Source of the DNA: Sphingomonas sp. 35-24ZXX
GTDB taxonomy: Bacteria; Pseudomonadota; Alphaproteobacteria; Sphingomonadales; Sphingomonadaceae
Assembly: GCF_000786215.1 (NCBI RefSeq)
Contig: NZ_JROG01000003.1
Span: 1,054,001 to 1,118,000 of the forward strand
Length of the DNA: 64,000 nt
Reading direction: 5' to 3'
Shown: piece after piece, positions 16,785-28,237 of the stretch
Position numbering within the stretch: position 1 is the stretch's first letter
Layout of the letters: every line of letters starts with the position of its first letter
Program-made: the position numbers and the translations under genes
The notes under the pieces: generated by a model
Databases searched by the model: none
What the model was told of the DNA's origin: nothing
Seen by the model: only the letters and a program-made list of their open reading frames with translations

Positions 16785-17888
16785 TCAGTTCTTGGGCAGA
16801 TAGAGCAGCGGGTCGACCGGCTTGCGGTCCTTGCGCAGCTCGAAATGCAGCTTGGGCGCTTCGGCAAAGCCGCTCTGCCCCGCCGCGCCCAGCACCTGCC
16901 CCGCCTTGACCGCCTGGCCGCGGGTGACGTCGATCCGCTCGGCATGGCCATAAGCGCTGACCCAGCCGCCGCCATGGCTGACCAGGATCAGCCCGCCATA
17001 GATCGCGACCTCGCTGCCCGCATAGGAGACGACCCCGTCGGCCGCTGCGCGGAACGGCTGGCCGCGGCTGGCGGTGATGTCGATGCCGTTGCTGATCTGC
17101 CCCTTGCCCACCGGACCGAAGCGGGTGAGCAAGGGTCCGGTCAGCGGCCAGGTGAACCTGCCGGCAAAGGCGCTGGGCACGTTGACCGGAACGCTGGCGG
17201 CGACCGGCGCGCGTGCAGGCTTGGCGCTCGGGACGGCCGAGCCTTCGGCAATCGCGGGCTGGCTGCCGGTGACGACGTCATCGATATTGACCACCAGCGC
17301 GCCAATGCGCCCCGGCTTGGCGGCATTGCCCGCTGTCGGTGTCGCGGCCGGCGGCGCGGGCCGTTCGGACGCGAGCTGCGCGCCCTGCGGCAGCTTGAGC
17401 TTCTGCCCGATGCGCAGGATATAGGGCTCCGACAGCGCATTCAGCGCGACGATGTCGCTCCACGCGACGCGATAGGCATAAGCGATGGCAATGCCCGTCT
17501 CGCCCTGCGCGACGGTGTGATAGCGACCGCCGGGAATGGTCAGCTGCTGGCCGGGGCGCAGCATGTACGGGGCGCTCAGGCCATTGGCCGCGGCAATCGC
17601 CTCGGACCCTGCGCCAGTGCTGTTGCCGATGCCGCGCAGCGTATCCCCGGGCTTGACGATGTAGATGGTGCCGATCACGTCGGCGGCATTGGCGGCGACG
17701 CTGCGGCTTTCCCAGACCGGGGCATCGCTGCCCGTCACCACTTCCTGCGGTGGCTCGGCTGCGACCCCGGCCTCGCTGATCTCGGGCTGCAGGCCCTGCT
17801 CGCTGACCCCGCCGGGTATGCAGCCTGTCGCCAGCAGCGCAGCGGTGGCCGCCAGCCCTGCGAATTGTCGTTTGTTTCCCCACGCCAT
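16785..17888 (-). CDS. NlpD-like LysM/degenerate M23 amidase activator
   Basis: A 367-residue predicted lipoprotein (signal ending LLATGC). Two LysM domains bind peptidoglycan (IYIVKPGDTLRGIGNSTG and YHTVAQGETGIAIAYAYR). The C-terminal LytM domain is degenerate: the catalytic HxxxD is N-x-x-D (SNGIDITASRG) and the HxH is K-L-H (KLHFELR). The same two changes mark NlpD, which does not cut the wall but activates an amidase during daughter-cell separation. The surE neighbour upstream repeats the classical surE-nlpD association. I chose the ATG at 17888 because it gives a better signal peptide; an ATG at 17906 is possible. Confidence 0.85.
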   Translation of the reverse strand: MAWGNKRQFAGLAATAALLATGCIPGGVSEQGLQPEISEAGVAAEPPQEVVTGSDAPVWESRSVAANAADVIGTIYIVKPGDTLRGIGNSTGAGSEAIAAANGLSAPYMLRPGQQLTIPGGRYHTVAQGETGIAIAYAYRVAWSDIVALNALSEPYILRIGQKLKLPQGAQLASERPAPPAATPTAGNAAKPGRIGALVVNIDDVVTGSQPAIAEGSAVPSAKPARAPVAASVPVNVPSAFAGRFTWPLTGPLLTRFGPVGKGQISNGIDITASRGQPFRAAADGVVSYAGSEVAIYGGLILVSHGGGWVSAYGHAERIDVTRGQAVKAGQVLGAAGQSGFAEAPKLHFELRKDRKPVDPLLYLPKN

Positions 17889-17958
17889 GGCGTCAACGTC
17901 TAGCATGGATTGTCCGCTTTGCCACCGCTTTGGGCAGGATTTACAACGCGTTTGCCGC

Positions 17959-18729
17959 TCAAGCCTGATCGAATGTTGCGGCCAGCGCCGCGACCGATTG
18001 ATGATGCGTCAGGTCCAGATGCAGCGGCGTCACCGCGATATAGCCATCGACGACCGCCTCCAGATCGGTGCTGTGCGCCGGGGTCTGCACGGCGCCTCCC
18101 AGCCCGAACCAGTGATATTCGAAACCGCGCGGATCGGTGTTGGTGACGATCTTGAGGCGGCCATAATCGCGAAACCCCTGCGCCACGACGCGCACGCCGC
18201 GCACCTGATCGGCAGGCAAGGCGGGGAAGTTGATGTTGACCAGCGTCCGGTTGGTCATCGGCTGCGCGATCACCTTGCGCACCACCTGCTCGCCCCAATG
18301 GGCGGCGGCATCGAACGAGACATCGAGCCCCGCGCCTTCGCGGGCATAGACCTGGCTGAGCGCGATCGAGGGTATGCCCGCGAGCGCGCCTTCCATCGCC
18401 GCCGAGACGGTGCCCGAATAGGTCACGTCCTCGGCAAGGTTGGCGCCGCGATTGACCCCGGACAGGATCAGATCGGGCGGGCAGTCCTGCATCAGCCGGG
18501 CGACCGCCATCATCACCGCATCGGTCGGCGTACCGGTGACCGAATAATGCTTCTCGCCATGCTGGTGGACACGCAACGGCCGGGTGATGGTCAGCGAATG
18601 GCCCGCGCCCGATTGCTCCTCATGCGGCGCGACGATCCAGACATCGCCGGAAAGCGCGCGCGCGATCTCGGCCAGCACGGCCAGCCCCGGCGCATGAACG
18701 CCATCGTCATTGGTCAGCAGGATGCGCAT
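17959..18729 (-). CDS. surE: 5'/3'-nucleotidase SurE
   Basis: SurE, 256 residues, full length. It dephosphorylates nucleoside 5' and 3' monophosphates with a divalent metal. Diagnostic pieces are the N-terminal metal site MRILLTNDDGVHAPG, VAPHEEQSGAGHSLT, LILSGVNRGANLAEDVTYSG and the NINFPALP strand. AGAGG precedes the ATG at 18729 by eight bases. It is the first gene of a minus-strand group with the NlpD-like protein (52-70 bases downstream) and the K+ channel. Confidence 0.96.
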   Translation of the reverse strand: MRILLTNDDGVHAPGLAVLAEIARALSGDVWIVAPHEEQSGAGHSLTITRPLRVHQHGEKHYSVTGTPTDAVMMAVARLMQDCPPDLILSGVNRGANLAEDVTYSGTVSAAMEGALAGIPSIALSQVYAREGAGLDVSFDAAAHWGEQVVRKVIAQPMTNRTLVNINFPALPADQVRGVRVVAQGFRDYGRLKIVTNTDPRGFEYHWFGLGGAVQTPAHSTDLEAVVDGYIAVTPLHLDLTHHQSVAALAATFDQA

Positions 18730-18918
18730 GCGTGTGCCTCTTGGTTGAATGGTCGCGGTCTTCCCCTCCCCCGTAACGTGAAGGCGGACACCATGCCACC
18801 GCCCGCTTCACATCATTGCAACATAGGCGAAAAAACTGGTGCCGCCCTCCCGTTGCGACTCGACGTCCCCGCGATGACAGGATAATGTTGATGGTGCAGC
18901 GCAACAAAAAAATGGCAC

Positions 18919-18961
18919 CCCGGCTGAGCAACCAGCCGGGTTTCACGTCTAAAAAGCCGGG
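18919..18961 (+). promoter_or_regulatory. Structured leader of sseA: hairpin with competing third arm
   Basis: CCCGGCTG (18919-18926) and CAGCCGGG (18933-18940) form a perfect 8 bp hairpin. A third arm GCCGGG (18956-18961) could displace the right side by pairing with CCCGGC. It lies 50-90 bases before the sseA start. On the minus strand the hairpin is followed six bases later by seven T residues, so an antisense terminator is also possible. No known riboswitch consensus was recognised. Confidence 0.4.
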
Positions 18962-19009
18962 AAAACGCCAACAACACGGGCGCGTAATCGCAGAGGGAGA
19001 CACACCAAA

Positions 19010-19846
19010 ATGGATTCGCTGGTTTCAACCGAGTGGCTCGCCAATGAAATGGGCGCCTCCGATCTCCGCATCGTCGATGCGAGCAAGTTCCTGGCAGACA
19101 CCGGCCGCAATGCGCTGGCCGAATACGAGGCCGGGCATATTCCCGGCGCGGTGTTCATGGACCTGGAAGAGCTGGTCGACAGCAACTCTGCGGTCGAAAA
19201 CACGCTGCCCCCTGCAGAAAAGTTCGCCAGCCGCATGCAGTCGCTGGGCCTGGGCGATGGCAGCCGCATCGTGCTGTACGATGACAGCCCGCTCAAGTCC
19301 TCCGCCCGCGCGTGGTTCATGCTGACCATGTTCGGCGCGCACGCGGTCGCCATTCTCGATGGCGGCATCGCCAAGTGGAAGGCCGAAGGTCGCCCGATTA
19401 AGACCGGCAAGGAAACGCTGCGCCATCGCCATTTCACCGTGTGGGAAGACAAGAAGAACGTCCGTTCCAAGGCCGACATGCTGGGCAACCTGCACAGCAA
19501 GGCCGAACAGGTCGTCGATGCCCGCCCCGCGGCACGCTTCACAGGGGCCGAGGCCGATCCGCGCCCCGGCATCGCTTCGGGTCACATTCCCGGCGCGGTC
19601 AACCTCCCGCACAGCAGCCTGTTCAACCCCGATGGCACCTGGAAGACCGGTGACGACCTCAAGGCCGCGTTCGAAGCCGCCGGTGTCGACATCGAAAAGC
19701 CCATGGTCACCACCTGCGGTTCGGGCATGACCGCCAGCGTCGTCGCCTTCGGCGCGCACCTGCTCGGCAAGACTGACGTCTCGCTTTACGACGGCAGCTG
19801 GGCCGAATGGGGCGCCGACGCCGATACGCCCAAGGCGATGGGCTGA
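19010..19846 (+). CDS. sseA: 3-mercaptopyruvate sulfurtransferase
   Basis: A 278-residue tandem-rhodanese enzyme that moves sulfur from 3-mercaptopyruvate to a thiol acceptor such as thioredoxin or cyanide. The N-terminal rhodanese domain (about 5-130, YEAGHIPGAVFMDLEEL) is inactive, and the C-terminal domain holds the catalytic Cys236 in TTCGSGMTASV; the C-G-S-G loop is the mercaptopyruvate type rather than the thiosulfate type. GAGGGAG precedes the ATG by about nine bases. It is followed by metC, another sulfur enzyme, after a repeat element. Confidence 0.95.
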   Translation: MDSLVSTEWLANEMGASDLRIVDASKFLADTGRNALAEYEAGHIPGAVFMDLEELVDSNSAVENTLPPAEKFASRMQSLGLGDGSRIVLYDDSPLKSSARAWFMLTMFGAHAVAILDGGIAKWKAEGRPIKTGKETLRHRHFTVWEDKKNVRSKADMLGNLHSKAEQVVDARPAARFTGAEADPRPGIASGHIPGAVNLPHSSLFNPDGTWKTGDDLKAAFEAAGVDIEKPMVTTCGSGMTASVVAFGAHLLGKTDVSLYDGSWAEWGADADTPKAMG

Positions 19847-19856
19847 CCTTGCTTTT

Positions 19857-20005
19857 CCCTCTCCCTTTACGGGAGAGGGACAGCTTCGCGCAGCGAAGCA
19901 GGGAGAGGGCTAGGGGCACATCGGGTGCCCAAGACACCCTCTCCAACTTCGCCTAGGCAGCCAAGCTGCCAAGGCTTCGTTTCCTCTCCCGTAAAGGGAG
20001 AGGAG
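19857..20005. repeat. Composite palindromic intergenic repeat between sseA and metC
   Basis: Left palindrome CTCTCCCTTTACGGGAGAG (19859-19878), right palindrome CCTCTCCCGTAAAGGGAGAG (19983-20002), inner CAGCTTCGCGCAGCGAAGCA and CAGCCAAGCTGCC. The last bases, AGGAG at 20001-20005, also lie in the ribosome-binding region of metC. Confidence 0.85.
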
Positions 20006-20017
20006 TAGGTGACATCC

Positions 20018-21250
20018 ATGGCCAAACCCCCCACCACGCCGCAATCGCCCGCCACCCGGATCATCACCGGCGGCCGGCGCGCGGAGTGGACGGGGACCGC
20101 CGATCAGCCCGGCGCGGTGGTCAACCCGCCAGTGTGGCGCGCCAGCACGCATCTTTATGCGGATACAGCCGCTCTCAAATCCGGCCCGCAAACCAATGAA
20201 GACGGACGATTTTTCTACGGGCGGCGCGGATCGCCGACGCAATGGGCGCTGGCCGAGGCGCTGACCGCGCTCGAGCCGGGCGCGCACGGCACGATGCTCT
20301 ATCCCTCAGGCGTCGCGGCGATCACCGGCGCGCTGCTCGCGGTGCTCTCGCCGGGCGACGTGCTGCTGATGACCGACAGCGCCTATGACCCCTCACGTAG
20401 TTTTGCCGAGGGCTTTCTCAAGCGCTTCGGGGTTGAGACACGCTATTACGATCCGCAGATAGGCGCCGGTATTTCCAGCCTTATCTGCGACCGCACCCGC
20501 GCCATCCTGATGGAAAGCCCGGGCAGCCTGACCTTCGAGGTGCAGGATGTGCCCGCGATCTGCCAGGCGGCGCGCGCGGCCAATCCGGACATTGCGCTGC
20601 TGATCGACAACACCTGGGCGACCGGGCTGTTCCTCCCCGCGCTCGCCCTGGGCGCGGACATGAGCATCATGGCGTGCACCAAATATATCGTCGGCCATTC
20701 CGATGTGATGCTGGGGTCTGTCACTGCGACCGAAGCGTTCTACCCGCGGCTGCGGCACACTGCGCAGGCCTTGGGCCATGTCGTCTCGCCCGACGATTCC
20801 TGGCTCGCCTTGCGCGGCCTGCGCACGCTCGATGTGCGGCTGCGCCAGCATCAGGCCTCCGCGCTCAGAATCGCGCACTGGTTGGCCGAACAGCCGCAGG
20901 TCGCTCGCGTGCTGCATCCTGCGCTCCCCTCCTGCCCCGGCCATGACCTGTGGCAGCGAGACTTCACCGGATCGAGCGGGCTGTTCTCGTTCGTGCTCAA
21001 CGGCGGATCGGACGCAGCGCGCGCGGCGCTGATCGATGCGCTCACCCTGTTTGGCATCGGCTACAGCTGGGGCGGGTTCGAGAGCCTCGCGATCCCCGTC
21101 GACCCCGCCCGCTGCCGCAGCGCGACGTCCTGGCCGCCAGCGGGCGACGCCAATCCGTACGCGGTGCGGCTGCATATCGGGCTGGAAGACACCGACGATC
21201 TCATCGCCGACCTTGCCAAGGGGCTGCACGCGTTTACCATGCACGCATGA
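20018..21250 (+). CDS. metC: Cystathionine beta-lyase (PLP, Cys/Met metabolism)
   Basis: A 410-residue PLP enzyme of the Cys/Met metabolism family, expected to cleave cystathionine to homocysteine, pyruvate and ammonia. The PLP-Lys motif reads MACTKYIVGHSDVMLG (the Lys of TKY), the cofactor pocket has MLYPSGVAAITGALL and LIDNTWATGLFLPAL, and the C-terminal HIGLEDTDDLIADL is typical. The short form GHSDVM and the GWGGFES-like YSWGGFESLA favour beta-lyase over gamma-synthase. The ATG at 20018 is chosen; a GTG at 20009 is possible. Its stop overlaps the start of the MscS gene (ATGA). Confidence 0.9.
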   Translation: MAKPPTTPQSPATRIITGGRRAEWTGTADQPGAVVNPPVWRASTHLYADTAALKSGPQTNEDGRFFYGRRGSPTQWALAEALTALEPGAHGTMLYPSGVAAITGALLAVLSPGDVLLMTDSAYDPSRSFAEGFLKRFGVETRYYDPQIGAGISSLICDRTRAILMESPGSLTFEVQDVPAICQAARAANPDIALLIDNTWATGLFLPALALGADMSIMACTKYIVGHSDVMLGSVTATEAFYPRLRHTAQALGHVVSPDDSWLALRGLRTLDVRLRQHQASALRIAHWLAEQPQVARVLHPALPSCPGHDLWQRDFTGSSGLFSFVLNGGSDAARAALIDALTLFGIGYSWGGFESLAIPVDPARCRSATSWPPAGDANPYAVRLHIGLEDTDDLIADLAKGLHAFTMHA

Positions 21251-22572
21251 ACGCAGGTATCTCGGCACTTTTCATGCGATGGGGTTGGATCGACCGCCCC
21301 GACGACCTGCAATATGTCGAAGGCATGCTGGCCGCGCTGACAGCGACCGCCGCGCTCATCATCGGCTGGGGGCTGAGCCGCCTGATCTATCTGCGCCTCG
21401 CTGCGATCTGGGAACGCCGCGCGGGCCACGAAAGCCAGCTCGCGCGCCGCCGCATCCGCGACATGGTGCGCCGCTTTACCACCGCGATGCTGATCGGCAT
21501 GGCGCTCAATCTCTACGACTGGAGCCTGATCGCCTCGGTGGTGTTCGGGATCACGCTGGCGATCTCGCTGGCGCTGTTTGTCAACGATCTGGTGCGCGGC
21601 GTGCGCATGCCCGACTGGCTGGGCACGTTCCTCGGCCTTGCCACGCTGATCTCGATCCTGGCGAGCATGTTCGGCGGATTGGACCCGATCACCACCGCGA
21701 TGGACCGGGTGGGCTTCAACCTCGGCGCCAAGCGGTTCTCGCTGCTGTGGGTGGTGACTATCGCGATCACCGTACTGGTGCTCTACACGGCCGCGCGCGT
21801 GGTCAACCGCATCGCCGGGCATGTCATCGGCAGCAGCGACGGGCTCGATCCGACGCAGAAGCTGCTGGGGCAGAAGATCGCCAGCGTCGTCGTCATCGTG
21901 CTCGCCTTCTTCATCGGCATCGATACGCTGGGGATCGACCTCACCGCATTGAGCTTTTTCTCGGGCGCGTTCGGCCTTGCCATCGGTTTCGGGCTGCAAA
22001 AGACCATCGGCAACCTGTTTGCCGGAATCATCCTGCTGCTCGACCGGTCGATCAAGCCGGGCGATGTTATCGCGGTGGGCGACAGCTTCGGCTGGGTCAA
22101 CAAGATCGGCGTGCGCGCGGTCTCGGTGATCACCCGCGACGGCAAGGAGCATCTGATCCCCAACGAGGATCTGATGACCACCCCGGTCGAGAACTGGTCC
22201 TATTCCGACCGCAACGTGCGCATGCGCATCCCGATCGGGGTCGGCTATGGCAGCGACATGCAACTGGTGCAGGAGCTGCTCTACCGCGCGGTCGATGATT
22301 CTCCGCGCGTGCTGAAGGACCCCGCGCCGCGCATCTGGATGACCGACTTCGGCGACAATGCGGTCAACTGGGAAATCCGCGCCTGGATCAGCGACCCCGA
22401 AGGCGGCATGGGCAACATCCGCGGCGATGTGCTGATGCGGGTGTGGAACCTGTTCCGGGAGCACGACATCGAAATCCCGTTCCCGCAGCGCGATCTGTAC
22501 ATCAAGGAAATGCCGGGGATGGGGGTGGCAGAGGCCGCTTCAAAAGGTGATGCCCCCGTCCGCTCCGCCTGA
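21247..22572 (+). CDS. MscS-family mechanosensitive channel
   Basis: A 441-residue inner-membrane channel with about five membrane segments before the pore helix. The MscS core is clear: the glycine-rich pore TM3 is SGAFGLAIGFGLQKTIGNLF, followed by the beta domain with DRSIKPGDVIAVGD and GWVNKIGVRA, and a C-terminal alpha/beta vestibule ending near DIEIPFPQRDLYIK. These channels release osmolytes on hypo-osmotic shock. The frame is open much further upstream, inside metC, but the ATGA overlap at 21247-21250 is the natural coupled start. The stop codon lies inside a repeat element. Confidence 0.92.
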   Translation: MNAGISALFMRWGWIDRPDDLQYVEGMLAALTATAALIIGWGLSRLIYLRLAAIWERRAGHESQLARRRIRDMVRRFTTAMLIGMALNLYDWSLIASVVFGITLAISLALFVNDLVRGVRMPDWLGTFLGLATLISILASMFGGLDPITTAMDRVGFNLGAKRFSLLWVVTIAITVLVLYTAARVVNRIAGHVIGSSDGLDPTQKLLGQKIASVVVIVLAFFIGIDTLGIDLTALSFFSGAFGLAIGFGLQKTIGNLFAGIILLLDRSIKPGDVIAVGDSFGWVNKIGVRAVSVITRDGKEHLIPNEDLMTTPVENWSYSDRNVRMRIPIGVGYGSDMQLVQELLYRAVDDSPRVLKDPAPRIWMTDFGDNAVNWEIRAWISDPEGGMGNIRGDVLMRVWNLFREHDIEIPFPQRDLYIKEMPGMGVAEAASKGDAPVRSA

Positions 22573-22763
22573 GCCTGTCGAAGGCCTCACACGGCCGCAC
22601 GCCGTTACTACTCAGGTCATCCTGAACTTGTTTCAGGATCCATCGTGCCCCAATTGCCTGCACCGCGCGGGGAGAAATGGACCCTGAAACAAGTTCAGGG
22701 TGACGGCCTTTGCACTTCAGGAAGGTTAGGCGCGGGGCCTTCGACGGGCTCAGGCTGAGCGGG
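22567..22763. repeat. Nested inverted repeats at a convergent gene junction
   Basis: The outer pair is GCCTGAGCCTGTCGAAGGCC (22567-22586) and GGGCCTTCGACGGGCTCAGG (22735-22754). The inner pair is CCTGAACTTGTTTCAGG (22621-22637) and CCTGAAACAAGTTCAGG (22683-22699). The outer arm includes the MscS stop codon. It separates MscS from the TPR gene on the other strand. Confidence 0.85.
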
Positions 22764-22796
22764 CGTAGGGCTCCATTCCCAAGCCCAGGACCAAGC

Positions 22797-23309
22797 TCAA
22801 GGCTGCTCGGTGACCGTCGGTGTCGAGGCGACCGCTTCGGCCGACAGCACGGGCTTGGCGGCGGCCTTGTCGATGGCTGTGAGCAGGCGGCCGGCTTCGG
22901 TGCAGCCGGTGGTGCACAGCGCCTCGATGCGGACCAGGTTGCGGCGGGCCTTTTCGACCGCGCCGCGCTGGATCATCGCCTCGCCCTGCCCGGCGAGCGC
23001 CGCGACATCATTCGGGTCGAGCCGCAACGCCTCGCGATAGAAGCGGATCGCCTTGCCCGGCAACCCTTGCGCGCTCGCGACCTGCGCAAGCGCGATATAG
23101 GCCGACCGGTTGCCCGGATCGATCGCGAGCGCCGCCTCGAACAGTCCGGTCGCCTCGTCAAGCTTGCCTTCGGCCTGCACCTTGGCACCTTCATCCATCA
23201 GATATTGCGAGGACGGATTGACGGGGTAGCGCACCGATTGGCCGATTCCCGTGCTCGAAACGGTGGCAAGCAGCAGTGACAAGGCAATCGCGGCAGGCGC
23301 AAAACGCAT
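22797..23309 (-). CDS. Exported tetratricopeptide-repeat protein
   Basis: A 170-residue exported protein. The signal peptide MRFAPAAIALSLLLATVSSTG is followed by two to three TPR units (KLDEATGLFEAALAIDPGNR and GKAIRFYREALRLDPNDVAA), which normally bind protein partners. A CTTGC pair near residue 130 could form a disulfide. GGGAGA five bases before the ATG at 23309 fixes the start; an in-frame ATG at 23351 would overlap the downstream methyltransferase region. The gene lies 29 bases after the end of the RNA methyltransferase gene on the same strand and may be the last gene of the guaB group. Confidence 0.75.
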   Translation of the reverse strand: MRFAPAAIALSLLLATVSSTGIGQSVRYPVNPSSQYLMDEGAKVQAEGKLDEATGLFEAALAIDPGNRSAYIALAQVASAQGLPGKAIRFYREALRLDPNDVAALAGQGEAMIQRGAVEKARRNLVRIEALCTTGCTEAGRLLTAIDKAAAKPVLSAEAVASTPTVTEQP

Positions 23310-23338
23310 GATATTCTCCCAGGCTGAGCGCAAGGCTA

Positions 23339-24565
23339 TCATGACCGGCAAGCTCTTGTGAAGAAAAAGCCGTCGGTGCCGTCATGATGCGGCGTCAGGA
23401 GCCTTCCGACGGGAATGTCGGCGCCCTGCGGCGCATCGCACAGCCCGCCATCGGCCCCGATCAGGCGGCCAATGTCCATATGCTCCAAGGATATATGCCA
23501 GCCCGGCTGGTTGCACAAGGCGCGCGCGATCTGGCGTGGCCCCTCGTCGGGGAGCAGCGAGCACACCGCATAGACCAACGCACCGCCGGGCCGCACCAGC
23601 CGCATCGCGATCTCGATCAGCCGCGCCTGTTCGCCCGCCAGCCGCTCGAGCCGTTCGGGCGTCAGCCGCCAGCGCGTCTCGGGGTTGCGCCGCCAGGTGC
23701 CCGCACCACTGCACGGCGCATCGACCAGCACGACATCGGCCTGGCCCTCGAACGCGGCGAGCTTCTCCCACTCGCGCTTCGGGTCGAGCAGCAGCGTCTC
23801 GATGCGGTCCGCGCCTGCGCGCCGGCGCCGGGGCTCCATCGCCGCCAGCCGGTCGCGGCTGGTGTCCGATGCGATGATCCGCGCGCCCGGCAGCATCGCC
23901 GACAGCGCCAGCGTCTTGCCGCCCGCGCCCGCGCACAGGTCGATCACCAGCGCAGGATTGTTGCCGTCGATACAGGCCTGCACGATCGCCTGGCTGCCCC
24001 AGTCCTGCACGTCGACAGCCCCCTGCTGCCACGGCTCGCTGGCCTCGATCGCGGTGCCGTTGGGCAGCCGCGCGGCGCGGGGAAGGCCCTCGCTGAACAC
24101 GATCTCGGGCCAGACCGCGCGCAACGCCGCAGGATCGGTGCGCGCGGGATCATAGCGCAGGTCGAGCGCGGCGCGGTCCAGCAGCGCGGCCTTTTCGCTA
24201 TCGTCGAACAGCGCGGGCAGCAGCGCCGCGATCCAGCCGGGGATCACTCCGCCGGTCGCCGCAGGCTCATCGTCCGCCAGCAATGCCGGGCCATAAGGCG
24301 AGCCATCGAACAGCGCCGCAAGCGGAGCATCCTCGCGCGCCAGCCCGACCATCGCCGCGCGCCCGTTTGCGGGAATCTCGCCGAAGCGGCGCACCGCGCG
24401 CCAGGCGAGATCGCGCACCGCGCGCCGGTCGCCCGAGCCCATGTAGCGCCGCTCGCGAAAGAAGTTGCGCGCCAGCGTGTCGGCGCTTGCGCCCTGCCCG
24501 CGCGCGGCGGTCAGGATCGCATCGACCAGATCGATCGCCGCCTGTACTCGGGCCGACGGGGTCAC
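23339..24565 (-). CDS. RsmB/NOP-family RNA (cytosine-5) methyltransferase
   Basis: A 408-residue m5C RNA methyltransferase. An N-terminal NusB-like helical part (about 1-120, DRRAVRDLAWRAVRRFGEIP) is followed by the class I SAM domain with IDLCAGAGGKTLALSAML. The first catalytic Cys is in VDAPCSGAGTWRRNPE and the second in VYAVCSLLPDEG, as in RsmB-type enzymes. The likely target is 16S rRNA, though the exact base is not certain because the protein is diverged. It begins with a GTG that overlaps the stop of the preceding small gene (GTGA at 24562-24565), so it is translationally coupled to it and to guaB. Confidence 0.9.
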   Translation of the reverse strand: MTPSARVQAAIDLVDAILTAARGQGASADTLARNFFRERRYMGSGDRRAVRDLAWRAVRRFGEIPANGRAAMVGLAREDAPLAALFDGSPYGPALLADDEPAATGGVIPGWIAALLPALFDDSEKAALLDRAALDLRYDPARTDPAALRAVWPEIVFSEGLPRAARLPNGTAIEASEPWQQGAVDVQDWGSQAIVQACIDGNNPALVIDLCAGAGGKTLALSAMLPGARIIASDTSRDRLAAMEPRRRRAGADRIETLLLDPKREWEKLAAFEGQADVVLVDAPCSGAGTWRRNPETRWRLTPERLERLAGEQARLIEIAMRLVRPGGALVYAVCSLLPDEGPRQIARALCNQPGWHISLEHMDIGRLIGADGGLCDAPQGADIPVGRLLTPHHDGTDGFFFTRACRS

Positions 24566-24804
24566 TTGCGCGCCTCGCGGGCGTCGAGCTCGGCAAACAG
24601 CCGGTCGAACTCTTCGCGCGACGGCAAGGCCAGGCACTTGTGGGTCACGGCGCTGCGCCGGGTCGCAGCGACATGCGCCGCCGCCGCGGCCTCGCACGCC
24701 TGCTGGCTGGCAAAAACTTGCGCCACGCGTTCGATCTCGACCCCGCCCGGCTGACCGGGCGCTGCCCAGGCCAGCATCAGCATATAGGGGACAAGTTCGA
24801 TCAT
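24562..24804 (-). CDS. Small hypothetical protein between guaB and RNA methyltransferase
   Basis: An 80-residue protein with a short hydrophobic N-terminus (MIELVPYMLMLAWAA), which may be a signal peptide or membrane anchor. The remainder is helical and charged, with two Cys (ACEAAAAAHV and HKCLALPS) that could form a disulfide. I do not recognise a family. It starts six bases after the guaB stop and overlaps the next gene by a GTGA, so it clearly belongs to the guaB operon; that conserved-looking arrangement is the main evidence that it is real. Confidence 0.65.
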   Translation of the reverse strand: MIELVPYMLMLAWAAPGQPGGVEIERVAQVFASQQACEAAAAAHVAATRRSAVTHKCLALPSREEFDRLFAELDAREARK

Positions 24805-24810
24805 CAGGCG

Positions 24811-27854
<3,044 letters not shown>

Positions 27855-27936
27855 CTGCAAGTCATGGCGCAAAGCCCTGCCTGCGTGCAATATGGCCACC
27901 ACCCGCCGCCGCATAATCCGAAAGGCTGTTGCATAA

Positions 27937-28113
27937 ATGCCCCGCACCCGTCTTTCGGTCTGCCAGCGCAAGCAGCGCTTTGCCAGCGCGGCAGAGGCCC
28001 AGGCGGCGGCCCTGGCAGCGGATATCGAGCTGCGCACCTATGCCTGCGATCGCTGCGGCCAATATCACCTGACCAGCAGGCTCAAGGGCAAGCGGCGGCT
28101 GCGCCCGGCCTGA
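27937..28113 (+). CDS. Small Cys-containing, zinc-ribbon-like protein
   Basis: A 58-residue protein, MPRTRLSVCQRKQRFASA..., with a basic N-terminus, a helical Ala-rich middle and the sequence YACDRCGQYHLTSRLKGK. C-x2-C-G-x-Y/W-H-L-T-S is the end of a small alphaproteobacterial and phage zinc-ribbon-like family; with Cys9 it may bind one zinc. It may bind nucleic acid (Arg/Lys-rich ends), which is inference. The ribosome site is weak (AAGG about 12 bases upstream). It is divergent from the M28 peptidase gene. Confidence 0.6.
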   Translation: MPRTRLSVCQRKQRFASAAEAQAAALAADIELRTYACDRCGQYHLTSRLKGKRRLRPA

Positions 28114-28237
28114 GCGCGCGAATAAAGTTGCATCACAGTCAATTCGACTTGCATGGCAATGAATTGCAAATCATGCATAATTAATGGCAAAGTAATTTTT
28201 ACTTCTTGATTATGCTGCAATGCAATATAACAAGCAT

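Noticed and set aside
18919-18961. SAM-II type riboswitch before sseA
   Set aside because: The TCTAAAAAG element is reminiscent, but the loop is only six bases and the pseudoknot pairings do not fit; I keep it only as an undefined leader.
20950-21246. N-terminal extension of the MscS gene inside metC
   Set aside because: The extra residues are Arg-rich shadow sequence; the ATGA overlap gives a natural start.
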